Assembly: GCF_024139115.2 (NCBI RefSeq)
Contig: NC_085141.1
Location: forward strand, 30,705,242 to 30,769,241
Length of the DNA stretch: 64,000 nt
Reading direction: 5' to 3'
Source: Armigeres subalbatus
Taxonomy: Eukaryota > Arthropoda > Insecta > Diptera > Culicidae
The notes beneath the pieces were generated by a model. The model worked only from the letters and a program-made list of their open reading frames with translations, was not told the DNA's origin and ran no database searches. Below, piece by piece: positions 10,901 through 22,600 of this stretch. The position numbers were made by a program, and so were the translations under genes. Each line of letters opens with the position of its first letter. Within the stretch, counting starts at the first letter, position 1.

Positions 10901-11393
10901 TTCGCCACCGCACCAAATGTGTCATGTACAAGACGCTTATAAGACCAGTTGTCCTCTACGGACATGAAACATGGACAATGCTCGAGGAGGACTTGCAAGC
11001 ACTCGGAGTATTCGAGAGACGGGTGCTTAGGACCATCTTTGGCGGTGTGCAAGAAGACGGTGTGTGGCGGCGAAGAATGAACCATGAGCTCGCCCAACTC
11101 TACGGCGAACCCAGTATCCAGAAGGTAGCTAAAGCCGGAAGGGTACGATGGGCAGGACATGTTGCAAGAATGCCGGACAGCAACCCTGCAAAGATGGTGT
11201 TCGCTTCCGATCCGGCAGGTACGAGACGGCGTGGAGCGCAGCGAGCGAGATGGGCAGACCAGGTGCAGAACGACTTGGCGAGCGTGGGGCGTATCCGAGG
11301 ATGGAGAGATGCGGCCTCGAACCGTGTATTGTGGCGTCAAATTGTTGATTCAGTGTTATCTGTTTAGATGTTAACTAAATAAATGAAAAATGA
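7942..11393 (+). mobile_element. RTE-group LINE, near full length, 14-bp TSD
   Basis: The 14-bp sequence ATGTTGTTATTTGG flanks the element at 7928-7941 and 11394-11407, the signature of target-primed insertion. The 5' ~500 bp are GC-rich and non-coding, with a G tract near 8145. ORF2 follows. The 3' end is a short TAAATGAAAAATGA tail directly after the stop, as in RTE elements that end in short repeats. It inserted into the gypsy integrase gene and is therefore younger than it. Confidence 0.9.
8461..11367 (+). pseudogene. RTE-group ORF2: endonuclease and reverse transcriptase
   Basis: Encodes an AP endonuclease followed by reverse transcriptase. The endonuclease shows SWNCKSLNF at the N-terminus, IIIGDLNAQVG (~8870), IDHVLIDGRHF (~9080) and SDHYLVMV (~9160). 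The RT shows CPIYKKGDKLECENFRAI (~10040), QAGFVDGRSTTDQ (~10185) and the catalytic FADDMD (10574-10591). The C-terminus (~10930-11367) has the RTE-like basic motif GTRRRGAQRARW and ends DSVLSV. Lesions: a frameshift at ~8645, a TAG at 9540-9542, and frameshifts near 10285 and 10895. It is therefore inactive. Membership of the RTE group rests on resemblance to BovB/CFDP2-type endonucleases; JAM1 is the known Aedes relative. Confidence 0.85.
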
Positions 11394-11844
11394 ATGTTGT
11401 TATTTGGTATACATCAGAACAATTTATGTGTTGGAAACAATAATAATATAGAAACATTTGTAAAAAATAATCAAGCTTCTTCACAAAATCATAATCTCAT
11501 TGAAATTCGACAGAAAGCAAAACATCACATAGACAAACTTCAGGCATACAATAAAGAAATGGTAGATAAAAAGCGCAAATCAGTTCAGGATTATAAGGAA
11601 GGTGACTTTATAATGCTTAAAACTAACGCTGACAATAAACTTTCAACAAAATTCAAAGGTCCTTATACTATAAAGAAAAAATTGCCAAATGATTTTTTAT
11701 CTTATTACAGACATTGATGGATTTCAAATATCACAATTACCATTCAGCTCTATTTGTTCACCAAATAACATGCGAAAATGGTTATCGATTTCTAATTTAA
11801 TAACAAACTATGACGTCGATGAGGACATCGACGAGTCAGGATGA
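11394..11844 (+). pseudogene. Ty3/gypsy pol, part 4: integrase C-terminus
   Basis: The gypsy frame resumes at MLLFG and runs through a lysine-rich tail. KFKGPYTIKKKLPND (~11650) matches the GPY/F-type C-terminal domain of Ty3/gypsy integrases. A frameshift near 11695 moves the rest into another frame (DIDGFQISQLPF...DEDIDESG), which ends at TGA 11842-11844. This is probably the true end of pol. No env-like frame follows. Confidence 0.75.
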
Positions 11845-11852
11845 CCGATTTG

Positions 11853-12532
11853 TAGTAATTATACTTAATATTTATTATTGTCTACTAGTTACTAAGATAC
11901 CGTCAACTGGGGGGAAGATGATCATTTTTAAGACAAAACATGCAATAACAATGTGTGTTTACATTTTAAATCGAAACAAATATTTTCAAAACATGTACTG
12001 CTATACGTTGCAATAATCAACAACTTTTCTGAAATGCATTCGCATTTATTAAAAATAAATTAAATTATCACACATTTTTTGAGTAATCTGGTTTGGGGTG
12101 AAGTTGATCAAGACAGCTCTACTAAAATCATTATGACCTAGTAGTCAAAATACACTAGGTTATTTGTATGAATGTTGAGTTTACTACGTAAAGAAGTCTA
12201 CGAAGTCAATATTTGAAACGAAAATAGCGTCATTTATGACTATCTCTCTTTTTCTTCCACAAAATACATTTTCATGATTATAATCGAAAAACTCGGATTT
12301 CTACCTAGCGGTAACATTACTTGAACGGAGAATATTGTTGACTACCGTTTCATAAAAAAATTTGGCACTTTTGACTGACACATCAAATGATCATCTTCAC
12401 CTCAATGATCATCTTCCCCCCAGCTGACGGTACTCCCAATAAGTAGGCCTTGACATTAGTATTCTGACTGACACTGACTTACATGATTATTCCGCAATAA
12501 ACGTTAAAACGAATAACACGTATTCTTACTAA
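11853..12532 (+). other. Possible 3' LTR of the gypsy element
   Basis: Just after the pol stop the sequence starts AGTAATTATAC and runs, around a MITE, to TATTCTTACT. AGT...ACT ends occur in insect gypsy-group LTRs, and an AATAAA lies near 12497. No 5' LTR is in the window and no target duplication can be checked, so this is tentative. Confidence 0.3.
11900..12430. mobile_element. Mariner-type MITE with GGGGGGAAGATGATCAT ends
   Basis: The terminal inverted repeats match at 25 of 26 bp from CCGTCAACTGGGGGG at the left and its complement at the right (one A/G difference). Both ends are flanked by TA, the Tc1/mariner duplication. An internal copy of the motif (GGGGTGAAGTTGATCA) lies near 12095. 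The 531 bp have no coding capacity. Confidence 0.85.
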
Positions 12533-12550
12533 AGCCATTGCAGGCCTTTA

Positions 12551-12626
12551 CTGCCGTGAATCGCATATTTGTCCCATATGAATAGGAAACCCAGCAAAGA
12601 TGGGACAGATATGCGATTCACGGCAG
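12551..12626. mobile_element. 76-bp miniature inverted-repeat element
   Basis: CTGCCGTGAATCGCATAT at the left has its complement at the right with one mismatch over ~27 bp, leaving only ~22 bp between the arms. Both sides carry TTTA (12547-12550 and 12627-12630), a likely 4-bp target duplication. The whole unit can fold into one hairpin. The superfamily is unknown. Confidence 0.65.
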
Positions 12627-12783
12627 TTTAGGTTGGCTAAAATATCCTGGAACTCGTATTGTTTGATGTAATCATCCAAGTCCGTTATACGCCCTATCAA
12701 AAAAGTCCGCAGTCAAATTTTTCGACACAAACACCTCCTTAGTTATTGTGCATCTAGTATCTAGTAGGACTTTGGACATATTC

Positions 12784-13515
12784 TTCTTCTACTTTTTCTA
12801 TGGCTCTACATTCCAACTGGAACGTAGCCGGCTTTTCAACTTAATATTCTATTAGCATTTTCAAGACGAATTTGGTACTCATATGACTATCGCTTTTGCT
12901 TTTGCTCGCTATTTTGTATCTTTCTCTATAATTCTAATGTTCCAGCAATCGCTAGAACCATGAACCGTTTCCGTTTATATTTTATACCTTTGATTTGACT
13001 ATTCTAGCAGTAGCCACTAGAATTGGAAATGAACAAAAAAAAATCGTTTCCTACATCCAATTATAAATTCTATCAATTGCTTTCTCCCAACTACCACATT
13101 GCTCGTAAACCAAAACGAACCTCTGGCCGTCAACCTCACCCGATAACTCCAATAAAATTCCGCATTGGGCTTGCCAGAACTTGTACATTGAAGATGAGTG
13201 GCTAGTCCCAAGCAAACATCTGTTGGTTCCCTGTGCAAGAACTGCTGATCTGGTCATAATGGTGTAGCATCTACGGGCAGTCAATCATGCTCAAGCTATA
13301 AGCATTTCCTCAGTTATTAATTGAAAACTTGTCTATGCCCGCCATTGCAGGAGTATGTATCTTGTGGGGCAAGTACAAAGGAAATGCTATGCCTAGGGAA
13401 TCTAGAATGTTTCCCACCTGAAAACATCCTAGACCTAGACCGGACCGAACCTTACTCACCATCTCCGGATTGACAATCCTGCGCTTACGCTCCAAAGGCT
13501 AACTGAAGACCCCTT
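12784..13515 (-). mobile_element. Feilai-like SINE interrupted by an insertion
   Basis: Read on the minus strand, 13310-13515 carries the tRNA-like head (CAGGATTGTCAATCCGG) and body, and 12784-12862 carries the 3' end with its AGAAGAAG tail. Between them lies a 438-bp insertion (12863-13300). Together they form one SINE like the copy at 6035-6297. The pol III B box is altered (GTAAGGTTCGGTCC), so this copy is probably silent. Confidence 0.6.
12863..13300. mobile_element. 438-bp insertion inside the SINE
   Basis: AGCATTTTC (12854-12862) and AGCATTTCC (13301-13309) flank the insert, a 9-bp target duplication with one mismatch. The insert has no terminal inverted repeat and no recognisable coding sequence. 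It could be a truncated retroposon. The SINE reads continuously once the insert is left out. Confidence 0.5.
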
Positions 13516-13649
13516 AGACATCTTATGATCATGGAAATTAGAATCCTATGCTTTTTGAACCGGATTTGATACGTATTCCAGAAAATTGAGTTTACATTAT
13601 TGGATAGATTGAGTATATGCCAAAAATAAGAACATAGCAAAAACCTTGA
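13516..13649. other. Short spacer
   Basis: AT-rich DNA between the SINE and the foldback element, with no feature seen. Confidence 0.4.
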
Positions 13650-13653
13650 TTAA

Positions 13654-14170
13654 CACTAGGATTGATTCGCTAAAAAAACTTACGCGGATACATTCGTGCA
13701 GAAAATCGTTGTAACTAAATTTTCAAATGGCTATATCTCAGTGGTTTTTCAACCGATTTTCTCAGTTTTTTCACCAACCTCTTAGCCATCTCTTCTAGTT
13801 TCTGGACATTGCAAAATATCGTATCTAGGGGTGTTCAATTTTTCACTAGAGCTGTGGGAGTAAAGCAACGGATTTAGAAAAATGCGATTTTGGAGATATA
13901 CTTATATTTTATTACCAAAAATGATATCTATTCATATAGTGATGATGGAAATGATAGAATAACAAATAAAAGACATCACCTGGAACATAAGAACACATTT
14001 TGAGCATCCCTACTATGCACACGATGATAATTCGGTACCTTTAGGAACCACTTTATACTACACGATTTATAAAGCTTCAGAAAATGTTTTCAAGCATGTT
14101 GTCTACTGTGAACTTGTTAAAATAAATGTAAACTATATACGAAACATGTGTGATAATAAATTATGATGTT
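13654..14170 (+). repeat. Left unique arm of the foldback element
   Basis: Inverted copy of 23637-24121. Shared landmarks include ACTAAATTTTCAAATGGCT, CCTCTTAGCCATCTCTTC and TTGTCTACTGTGAACTTG. The left arm carries ~30 extra bases just inside the end (TTACGCGGATAC region), which resemble the outer end of the second foldback element at 34098. Confidence 0.85.
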
Positions 14171-17100
14171 CTAGGATCTCCGAACTGTACTGGAAATTGA
14201 ATCAAATGGTCTACCGAATCAACCAAGGCTTCCATGATGTCCCATACCGCGGTATCAACCCAATTATGTCCTCCGAGTATTTATCTTTCACTTGCGTCTC
14301 AAATCCAGGCATTTGAGATGTTGTAAGATCTCCAAATTGTCCTGGAGTTTGAGTAAAATGGTCTATCGAATCAACGAAGGCATCAATGATGTCCCCAGTC
14401 GCGGTATCAACCCAATTATGTCCTCCGAGTATTTATCTTTCACTTGCGTCTCAAATCCAGGCATTTTAGTCGTTGTAAGATCTCCAAATTGTCCTGGAGT
14501 TTGAGTAAAATGGTCTATCGAATCAACCACGGCTTCCATGATGTCCTCTTCCGTAGTATGAACTCTATTATGTCCTCCGAGTATTTGATTTTCACTTGTA
14601 TCTCAAATCAAGGCATTTGAGGTGTTGTAAGATCTCAAATTGCCCTGGAGTTTGAGTAAAATAGTCTATCGAATCAACAAAGGCATCCATGATGCCCCCA
14701 GCCGCGGTATCAACTCAATTATGTCCTCCGAGTATTAATCTTTCACTTGCGTCTCAAATCCAGGCATTTGAGATGTTGTAAGATCTCCAAATTGTCCTAA
14801 ATGGTCTATCGAATCAACCAAGGCATCCATGATGTCCTCAGCCGCGGTGTCAACCCAATTATGTCCTCCGAGTATTTATCTTTCACTTGCGCCTCAAATC
14901 CAGGCATTTGAGTCGTTGTAATATCTCCAAATTGTCCTGGAGTTTGAGCAAACTGGTCTTCCATGATGTCCCCTGCCGTAGTATAAACCCTATTATGTCC
15001 TCCGAGTATTTGTCTTCCATTTGCATCTCAAAACCAGGCATTTGAGATGTTGTAAGATCTCCAAATTGCCCTGGAGTTTGAGTAAAATGGTCCATCGAAT
15101 CAACCAAGGCATCCATGATGTCCTCAGCCACGGTGTCAACCCAATTATGTCCTCCAGTATTTATCTTTCACTTGCGTCTCAAATCCAGGCATTTGAGTTA
15201 TTGTAAGATCTCCTCCTTAGCCGTGCGGTAAGACGCGCGGCTACAAAGCAAAAACCATGCTGAGGGTGGCTGGGTTCGATTCCCGGTGCCGGTCTAGACA
15301 ATTTTCGGATTGGAAATTGTCTCGACTTCCCTGGGCATAAAAGTATCATCGTGTTAGCCTCATGATATACGAATGCAAAAATGGTAACTTGGCTTAGAAA
15401 CCCCGCGGTTAATAACTGTGGAAGTGCTTAATGAACACTAAGCTGCGAGGCTGCAATGTCCTAATGGGGGATGTAATGCCAATAAGAAGAAGAAGAAGAT
15501 CTCCAAATTGTCCTGGAGTTTGAATCAAATGGTCTACCGAATCAACCAAGGCTTCCATGATGTCCTCTGCCGCGGGATCACCCCAATTATGTTCTCCGAG
15601 TATTTGTCTTACACTTGCGTCTCAAATCCAGGCATATGAGATGTTGTAAGATCTCCAAATGTTTGTGCAGTTTGAATCAAATGGTCTAGCGAATCAACCA
15701 AGGCTTCCACGAAGTCCCCAGCCACGACATCAACCCAATTATGTCCTCTGAATATTTGTCTTTCACTTGCGTTGCAGTTTCAGGCAATTGATTTATTGTA
15801 AGATCTCCAAATTGTCCCTGTATGAGTAAAATGGTCTATCGAATCAACCATGGCTTACATGATGTCCCCAGACGCGGTTTCACCCCAGCAATGTCCTCCG
15901 AGTATTTATATTTTACTTGCGTCTTAAATCCAGGCAATTGAGATGTTGTAAGATCTCCAAGTTTTCCTGGAGTTTGAGTAAAATGGTCTACCGAATCAAC
16001 CAAGGCTTCCATGATGTCCCCAGCCGCGATATCAACTCTTTAATGTCCTTCGAGTATTTGTATTTCACTTGCCCCTCAGATCCAGATCTCCAAATTGTCC
16101 TGGAGTTTGAGTAAAACTGGTCTATCGAATCAACCGAGGATCCAATGGTGTCCCCTGCCGCGGTATTAACCCAATTATGTCCTACCCTTATTTATTTTTC
16201 ACTTGCGTCTCAAATTCAGGCGCTTGAGATGTTCTAAGATCTCCGAATTGTAATGGATTTTGGGTAAAATGATCTATCGAATCAACCAAGGCCTCCATGA
16301 TGTTCTCAGCCGCAGTATAAACCCTATCATGTCCTCCGAATAATTGTCTTCCACCTGTGTCTCAAATCCAGGCATAGGGGATGATGTAAGATATTCAAAT
16401 GGTTCTAGAGTATGAGCAAAATGGTCTATTGAATCAACCAAAGCTTTCATGATGTCCTCAGCCGCGATATCAACTCTTTTATGTCCTCCGAGTATTTGCA
16501 TTTAATTTGCGCCTCAAATCAAGGCATATGAGATGTTGTAAGATCTCCAAATTATCCTGGAGTTAAAATGAAATGGTCTATCGAATCAACCAAGGCTTCC
16601 ATGAAGTCTTTAGCTTGTCTTTCACTTGCGTCTCAAATCCAGGCAAATGAGATGTTGTAATGTCTCCTAAATGTCCTGGAGTTTGTATCAAATAGTCTAG
16701 CAAATCAACCAAGGCGTCTATGCTGTTTTTAGCAGCGGTATCAACCCAATAATGTTCTCCGAGTCTTCAAGTTCCACTTACGTCACAAATGCAGGCATAT
16801 GAGATGTTGAAAGATATCCAAATTGTTTGGAGTTTGAGTTTGAAACAAATGGCCTACCGATTCAACGTATACTTCCATAATATCTCCAGCCGCAGTTTCA
16901 ACACAATTATTTCCTCCGAGTATTTGTCTTTCACTTGCGTCACAAATCCAGACATATCATATGTTGGAAGATCTCCAAATTATTCTGGAGTTTAAATCAA
17001 ATGGTCTACCGAATCAACCAAGGCTTTAAGGAAGTCCCTAGCAACGGTTTCATCTCAATTACGTCCCCCGAGGAGTTGACTTTCTCGTGCGCCACAAATC

Positions 17101-17215
17101 TAGGCATATGAGATGTTGTAAAATTCCCAAATTGTCCTGGAGTTTGAATCAAATGGCCTACCGAATCAACCAAGGCTGTCTTCAGCCACGATATCAACGC
17201 AATTTAGTGGACAAA
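14171..17215 (+). repeat. 152-bp satellite array, left arm
   Basis: Roughly 18 tandem units of ~152 bp. Each unit runs through CTCCAAATTGTCCTGGAG, ATCGAATCAACCAAGGC, CCGCGGTATCAACCCAATT, TGTCCTCCGAGTATTT and CACTTGCGTCTCAAATCC. Units differ at scattered positions and some are shortened, with more divergence towards the centre (16500-17215). The same unit occurs inverted at 18360-19659, 22939-23640 and 38780-40735. Short open frames here are accidental. Confidence 0.9.
15214..15495 (+). mobile_element. tRNA-derived SINE with 9-bp TSD
   Basis: This SINE is inserted cleanly in a satellite unit: AAGATCTCC flanks it at 15205-15213 and 15496-15504. The head shows an A-box-like TAGCCGTGCGGTAAGACGCG and a perfect B-box GGTTCGATTCC (15273-15283). 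The tail is AATAAGAAGAAG. A near twin lies at 36209-36502. The intact pol III boxes mean it could still be transcribed. Confidence 0.9.
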
Positions 17216-18360
17216 ATTGTTTTTAAATTACTTTCCAAATGAACCACGACTTGCAAATCAACCCTACCTTGAAATATGTCTCCAGCTGATGTTTTATCCA
17301 ATCTTTTGAGCCCATGCACATGTTTGGTATATAAAAATGCGATGTTATTAGTCCCTCAAATCGCCCTGGTTGTGGATCAAGTAGTCTGTCAACCAAATCA
17401 ACCTCGCCTGGAACTATGTCTCCAGCGAAGGTATGTATCTAATCATGTCTTCCGAGCTCATGCACACATTTAGTCGAGTCAAGTACGAGACACTAAAGAA
17501 GGCCTCACGTATCTGGTAAGTTACAATGAAAAATTGTCTTATGACAAATGATTACCCAAATCATGCAGCTATGGATGACAGTGTGAGGGAGCGTGAGATT
17601 TCTGCTGCCGTGACTGGTCCTACGTAGTACTTAACGTACTCCTCCCAAAACAACACGCTTTACGATGCCTCTCTGAAATGTTTTCAGTTCCCTCATTTTC
17701 TCGATTCAAAGAGAAAAAAAAACGAAATAAACCAGGTAGTAAGTGATCTCTCCTTTCTTCCGTTTAACCAAAACACCAACCTTTTTGGATTGTTTCCCAT
17801 TCTCTTCATAACTTTTGAAAGCAATGACCGTCGACTAGAGTGTGCCAATTACAGAGGGATCACCCTTCTGAACTTGGCGTACACAATTCTTTCGCGTATT
17901 CTGTTTAACAGACTGACACCGCTAGAAGAGTCCTTCGTTAGCGAATACCAGGCAGGTTTTCGTGAGGGTCGATCAACGACGGATCAGCCTGTTCAGCCTG
18001 CGGATGATCATTGATGAATTCCGGGAGTACAACTTGCAGACTTACCAAAGTTCTTGTTGGTGTATCGGGTAACCACCCCCTCCCCCTATTTTTTGGCGAT
18101 AATGGACATCAATATGCTTGCCTATACGTTCCATTCTAGTGTCTTCTTCCGTTTACCTCGAGGACACCATTACTAGGACCTGAATGTACCAATTTGATCA
18201 ATGATGATCGGACTTAACGAGACGTGTGCGAAATTAGACTTCGACTGACAAAGTGATGTTCTTAAAATTGAGGTTTTAAGAGTAAAGTTTCATTAAGACA
18301 AACATACACTGTCGGATGATTATTTTAATAATAATAAACAATAAACATCATAGGTAAAGT
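17216..18360. other. Centre of the foldback element
   Basis: Non-palindromic segment between the oppositely oriented arrays. It holds two degraded satellite-like units (to ~17480), a short piece related to the palindrome at 48197 (GTCGAGTCAAGTACGAGACAC, ~17473-17520) and a LINE RT fragment (17820-18045). The rest, including a polypurine run near 17710, has no recognisable feature. No transposase remnant was seen. Confidence 0.5.
17820..18045 (+). pseudogene. RTE-group reverse transcriptase fragment
   Basis: Encodes CANYRGITLLNLAYTILSRI and QAGFREGRSTTDQ, the conserved RT segment before the catalytic motif, then IIDEFREYNLQT after a frameshift near 17990. It resembles the RTE-group LINE at 7942 but is a separate, severely truncated copy. 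Both ends are undefined. Confidence 0.7.
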
Positions 18361-19659
18361 AATCAACTCATATGCCTGGATTTGTAATGCAAGTAAAAGA
18401 CAAATACTCGGAGGTCATAATAGGGTTGGTAGCGCGGCTGGGGACATAATGAAAGCTTTGGTCGATTCGATAGACCATTTGATTCAAACTCATGGACAAT
18501 TTGAAGATCTTACCACATCTCAATTGCATAAAACTGCGACGCAAGTGAAAGACAAATATTCAGAGGACATTATTGAGTTGATACCGCGGCTGAGGACTTC
18601 ATGGAAGCTTTGGTTGATTCGGTAGACCATTTGATTCATACTCAAGGACAATTTGGAGATTTCACAACATTTCAATTGCCTTAAACTGCGACGCAAGTGA
18701 AAGACAAATATTCAGAGGACATAATTGGGTTGATGCCGCGGCTGGGGAATTCATGGAAGCCTTGGTTGATCCTTTAGACCATTTGATTCAAACTTCAAGA
18801 CAATTTGGAGATTTTACAACATCTCATATGCCTAGATTTAAGACGCAAGTAAAAGACAAATACCCGGAGTACATAATTGGGGTGATACCGCGGCAGAGGA
18901 CATCATGGAAGCCTTGGTTGATTCGATAGATCATTTTTCTCAAACTCCAAGGCAATTTGGAGATCTTACAATATCTCAAATGCCTGGATTTGAGACGCAA
19001 GTGAAAGATAAATACTCGGAGGACATAATTGGGTTGATACCGTGGCTAGGGGCATCATGAAAGCTTTAGTTGATTCGATAGACCATTTTACTCATACTCC
19101 AGGACCATTTGGAGATCTTACAACATCGCCTATGCCTGGATTTGAGAAGCAAGTGAAAGATAAATACTCGGAGGCCATAATTGCGTTGATACCGTGGCTG
19201 GGGACATCATGGATGCCTTGGTTGATTTCAATAGACCAATTTACTCAAACTCCAGGACAATTTGGAGATATTACAACGACTCAAATGCCTGGATTTGAGA
19301 CGCAAGTGGAAGATAAATACTCGGAGGACATAATTGGGTTGATACCGCGGGTGGGGACATCGTGGATGCCTTCGTTGAGTCGATAGACCATTTTACTCAT
19401 ACTCCAGAGCAATTTGGAGATCTTACAACATCTCAAATGCCTGAATTTGAGACGCAAGTGAAAGATAAATACTCGGAGGCCATAATTGGGTTGATACCGC
19501 GGCTGGGGACATCATGGATGCCTTGGTTGATTTCGATAGACCATTTTACTCAAACTCCAGGACAATTTGGAGATCTTACAACGACTCAAATGCCTGGATT
19601 TGAGACGCAAGTGGAAGATAAATACTCGGAGGATATAATTGGGTTGATACCGTGGCTGG
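18361..19659 (-). repeat. 152-bp satellite array, right arm, first part
   Basis: Same satellite as 14171-17215 on the opposite strand, about 8-9 units. Units nearest the LINE (19000-19659) are very similar to those after it (22939-23300), including an almost identical two-unit block. This suggests recent amplification. Open frames of 114 and 150 residues here are translations of the repeat, not genes. Confidence 0.9.
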
Positions 19660-22600
19660 CAGGCCCTATCAAAGCGACCGTGTGCCGCTCAAAGCGCACT
19701 AGCCTAGTCCTGGTGTTGGGTGGGACTTTAAACAAATTTGACCCGACTGATCGAGCGTCTGTCCACCAAGGAGGTGCGGCTCCAACAGCGTCTGTTCTGG
19801 CATCCAGCGGCTGAGTATGAAATGCTATTCCCCGGAAGCTATACCTAAGATGGCAGCCCCATCCCGGTGGATAGGGAACCTTGGGCCAACAACCTACTGT
19901 TCCCGAAACATCAATTTGTTCGAGAATCCGATAATGAAAGAATACGGACTGATTTTACGGCGACGACTCTTAGCGCGAAACAACGGACACGAATAGGAAC
20001 ATGGAACGTTTTAACCCTAGCCCAGCAGGGTAAATTGGCACAACTTGCCAATGAGGCACGCCGCATGAAGCTTGAGATCCTGGGACTGAGTGAAGTCCGT
20101 TGGCCAAACTTTGGAGAACACAGAACGCCATCAGGACAAGTTCTGCTATACTCTGGTTTACGAGGTGAACACGCTCCCCGGCATCGCGGAGTTGGCTTCC
20201 TACTAAGCGCTCAGGCACACTCTGCGCTTATGAAGTGGGAACCTATAAGTGAAAGGATAATCGTTGCCAGATTTAGAACACGGGTCCGAAACCTTACTAT
20301 AATCCAATGTTATGCGCCAACCGATGCTGCCGATCTGCAAGACAAAGAGAACTTCTACAGTCAACTCAATGCCGTCGTAGATAGAATTCCGAAGGGTGAT
20401 ATCAAGATCTGTTTGGGCGACTTCAATGCGAAGATCGGATCCGACAACTCGAACCATGAGCGCATTATGGGACGCCATGGTCTCGGAGAAATGAGCGAAA
20501 ACGGAGAGCTGTTCGCAGAATTTTGTGGTAATAACGACATGGTGATCGGGGATCGCTCTTCCCTCATCGACCGGTTCACAAGGTCACGTGGGTCTCCCGT
20601 GACGGCTTTACAGAAAATCAAATCGACCACATCTGCATCAGCCGAAAATGGAAACGGAGCCTTCTTGATGTACGGAATAAACGTAGTGCCGATATCGCGT
20701 CTGATCATCACCTCCTCATCGGCGAAATACGCCTGCGCATTGCGCGGATTCGTCGGCAGGAGGAAAGAGTTGGACGACGATTCAACACACGCCGACTGGA
20801 AGATGCCACGGTGAAACGGTCCTTCGTTGAAGAACTGGAGACGCGTGCTGCAGATATTCCGGAAGGTGGCAGCGTGGAAGACCAATGGACCGCCATCAAG
20901 AATGCCTTCATCGCCACCAGCGAGAACAATCTGGGCGAACTACGCACCCAGAGAAAACAATGGATCACCGATGAGACCTGGAGGAAGATAGAGGAGCGAA
21001 GAGAAGCCAAAGCCGCGATAGAGCGATCGAAAACCAGAGGAGCCAAAGTCTTAGCCCGTCAACGATACGCGGCTCTTGAGAAGGAAGTAAAACGCTCATG
21101 TCGACGGGACAAGCGAGCGTGGGCAGACTCTCTGGCCGACGAAGGAGAGAGAGCCGCCGCAACCGGGGACATTCGCCTCCTCTACGATATCTCACGACGC
21201 TTAAGCGGGGCGAAGATGAATGCAACGATGCCTGTGAAAGACGCGAATGATCAGTTATTGACCGACCCAACTGACCAGCTGAAACGCTGGTTCGAGCACT
21301 TCGAACAACTTTTTCAAGTGCCAACCAGGCCATCACCACCTCGGCATGATCTGCCTAGGATCCGACGTATAACACGTGTCAATACCGAAGCTCCATCACT
21401 GCTAGAGATTCAAACAGCCATCCAAAGCATGAAATCGAATAAAGCCCCAGGGGTCGACCGCATATCAGCCGAGATGCTCAAAGCTGACCCCATGACATCC
21501 GCTCAACTACTGCATCGTTTATTTCGTAATATCTGGGACACCGCAACTTTCCCGGTCGACTGGATGCAAGGTATCTTAGTGAAGGTGCCCAAAAGGGTGA
21601 CCTGACTGTATGCGATAACTGGCGAGGCATTATGTTGCTGTGTACCGTTCTCAAAGTTCTGTGCAAAATTATCCTAGCCCGGATTCAGGAGAAGATCGAT
21701 GCGACTCTCCGGCGGCAGCAAGCCGGATTCCGTGCCGGAAGATCCTGTGTGGACCATATTGTCACGCTCCGCATCATTTTGGAGCAGGTCAACGAATTCC
21801 AAGAGTCCCTTTACTTGGTATTCATTGACTACGAAAAAGCTTTCGACCGTCTCAATCACGAGAATATGTGGGGCGCCCTGAGACGCAAGGGGTTCCTGAG
21901 AAAATCATCGGCCTCATCGAAGCACAGTACGAGGCCTTTTCGTGTAGAGTGCTGCACAATGGGGTCCTGTCCGACCCTATCCGGGTCGTAGCTGGTGTGA
22001 GGCAAGGATGTATTCTATCACCGTTACTGTTCCTCATCGTAATCGACGAGATTCTGGTAGATGCGATTGACCGTGAACCAAACCGCGGGCTGTTATGGCA
22101 GCCTATAACCATGGAGCACCTAAACGACTTCGAATTGGCGGATGACGTTGCACTACTCGCGCAACGGCGCTCTGATATGCAGAGTAAGCTCAACGACCTT
22201 GCCGATCGCTCCTCCTCGGCAGGTTTAGTCATCAACGTCAACAAAACCAAATCGTTGGATGTAAACACGGTGACTCCTTCCAGTTTCACAGTAGCCGGGC
22301 AACCAGTGGAGAATGTTGAAAGCTTCCAATATCTTGGTAGCCAAATGGCGTCAGACGGCGGTACCAAGATCGACATAGGCGCACGGATCAAGAAAGCAAG
22401 GGCTGCCTTTGCGAGTTTAAGAAATATCTGGAAAAACAGGCAGATAAGTGAACGCACCAAAATACGAATTTTCAACTCTAACGTGAAATCTGTGCTGTTA
22501 TACGCTAGCGAAACATGGTGTGTATCAGTGGAGAACACTCAACGGCTGCAGGTGTTCATTAATAGATGCCTGCGGTATATAATTCGGGCCTGGTGGCCTC

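Noticed and set aside
15214..15300. A tRNA gene, from the A- and B-box-like text
   Set aside because: There is no complete cloverleaf, it is repeated at 36221, and it is followed by a SINE body and tail with a target duplication.
14171..17215. CRISPR array
   Set aside because: Units are contiguous ~152-bp satellites with no short repeat-spacer pattern, in eukaryotic transposon DNA.
14171..17215. Identity with the known Aedes satellite that makes tapiR piRNAs
   Set aside because: I cannot recall that sequence reliably; period alone is not evidence, so it is left as something to test.
19042..19814. Repetitive protein of 114 and 150 residues (DHFTHTP...GLIPRLGTSW)
   Set aside because: Translation of satellite units; the same frames appear in scattered units and are broken elsewhere in the array.
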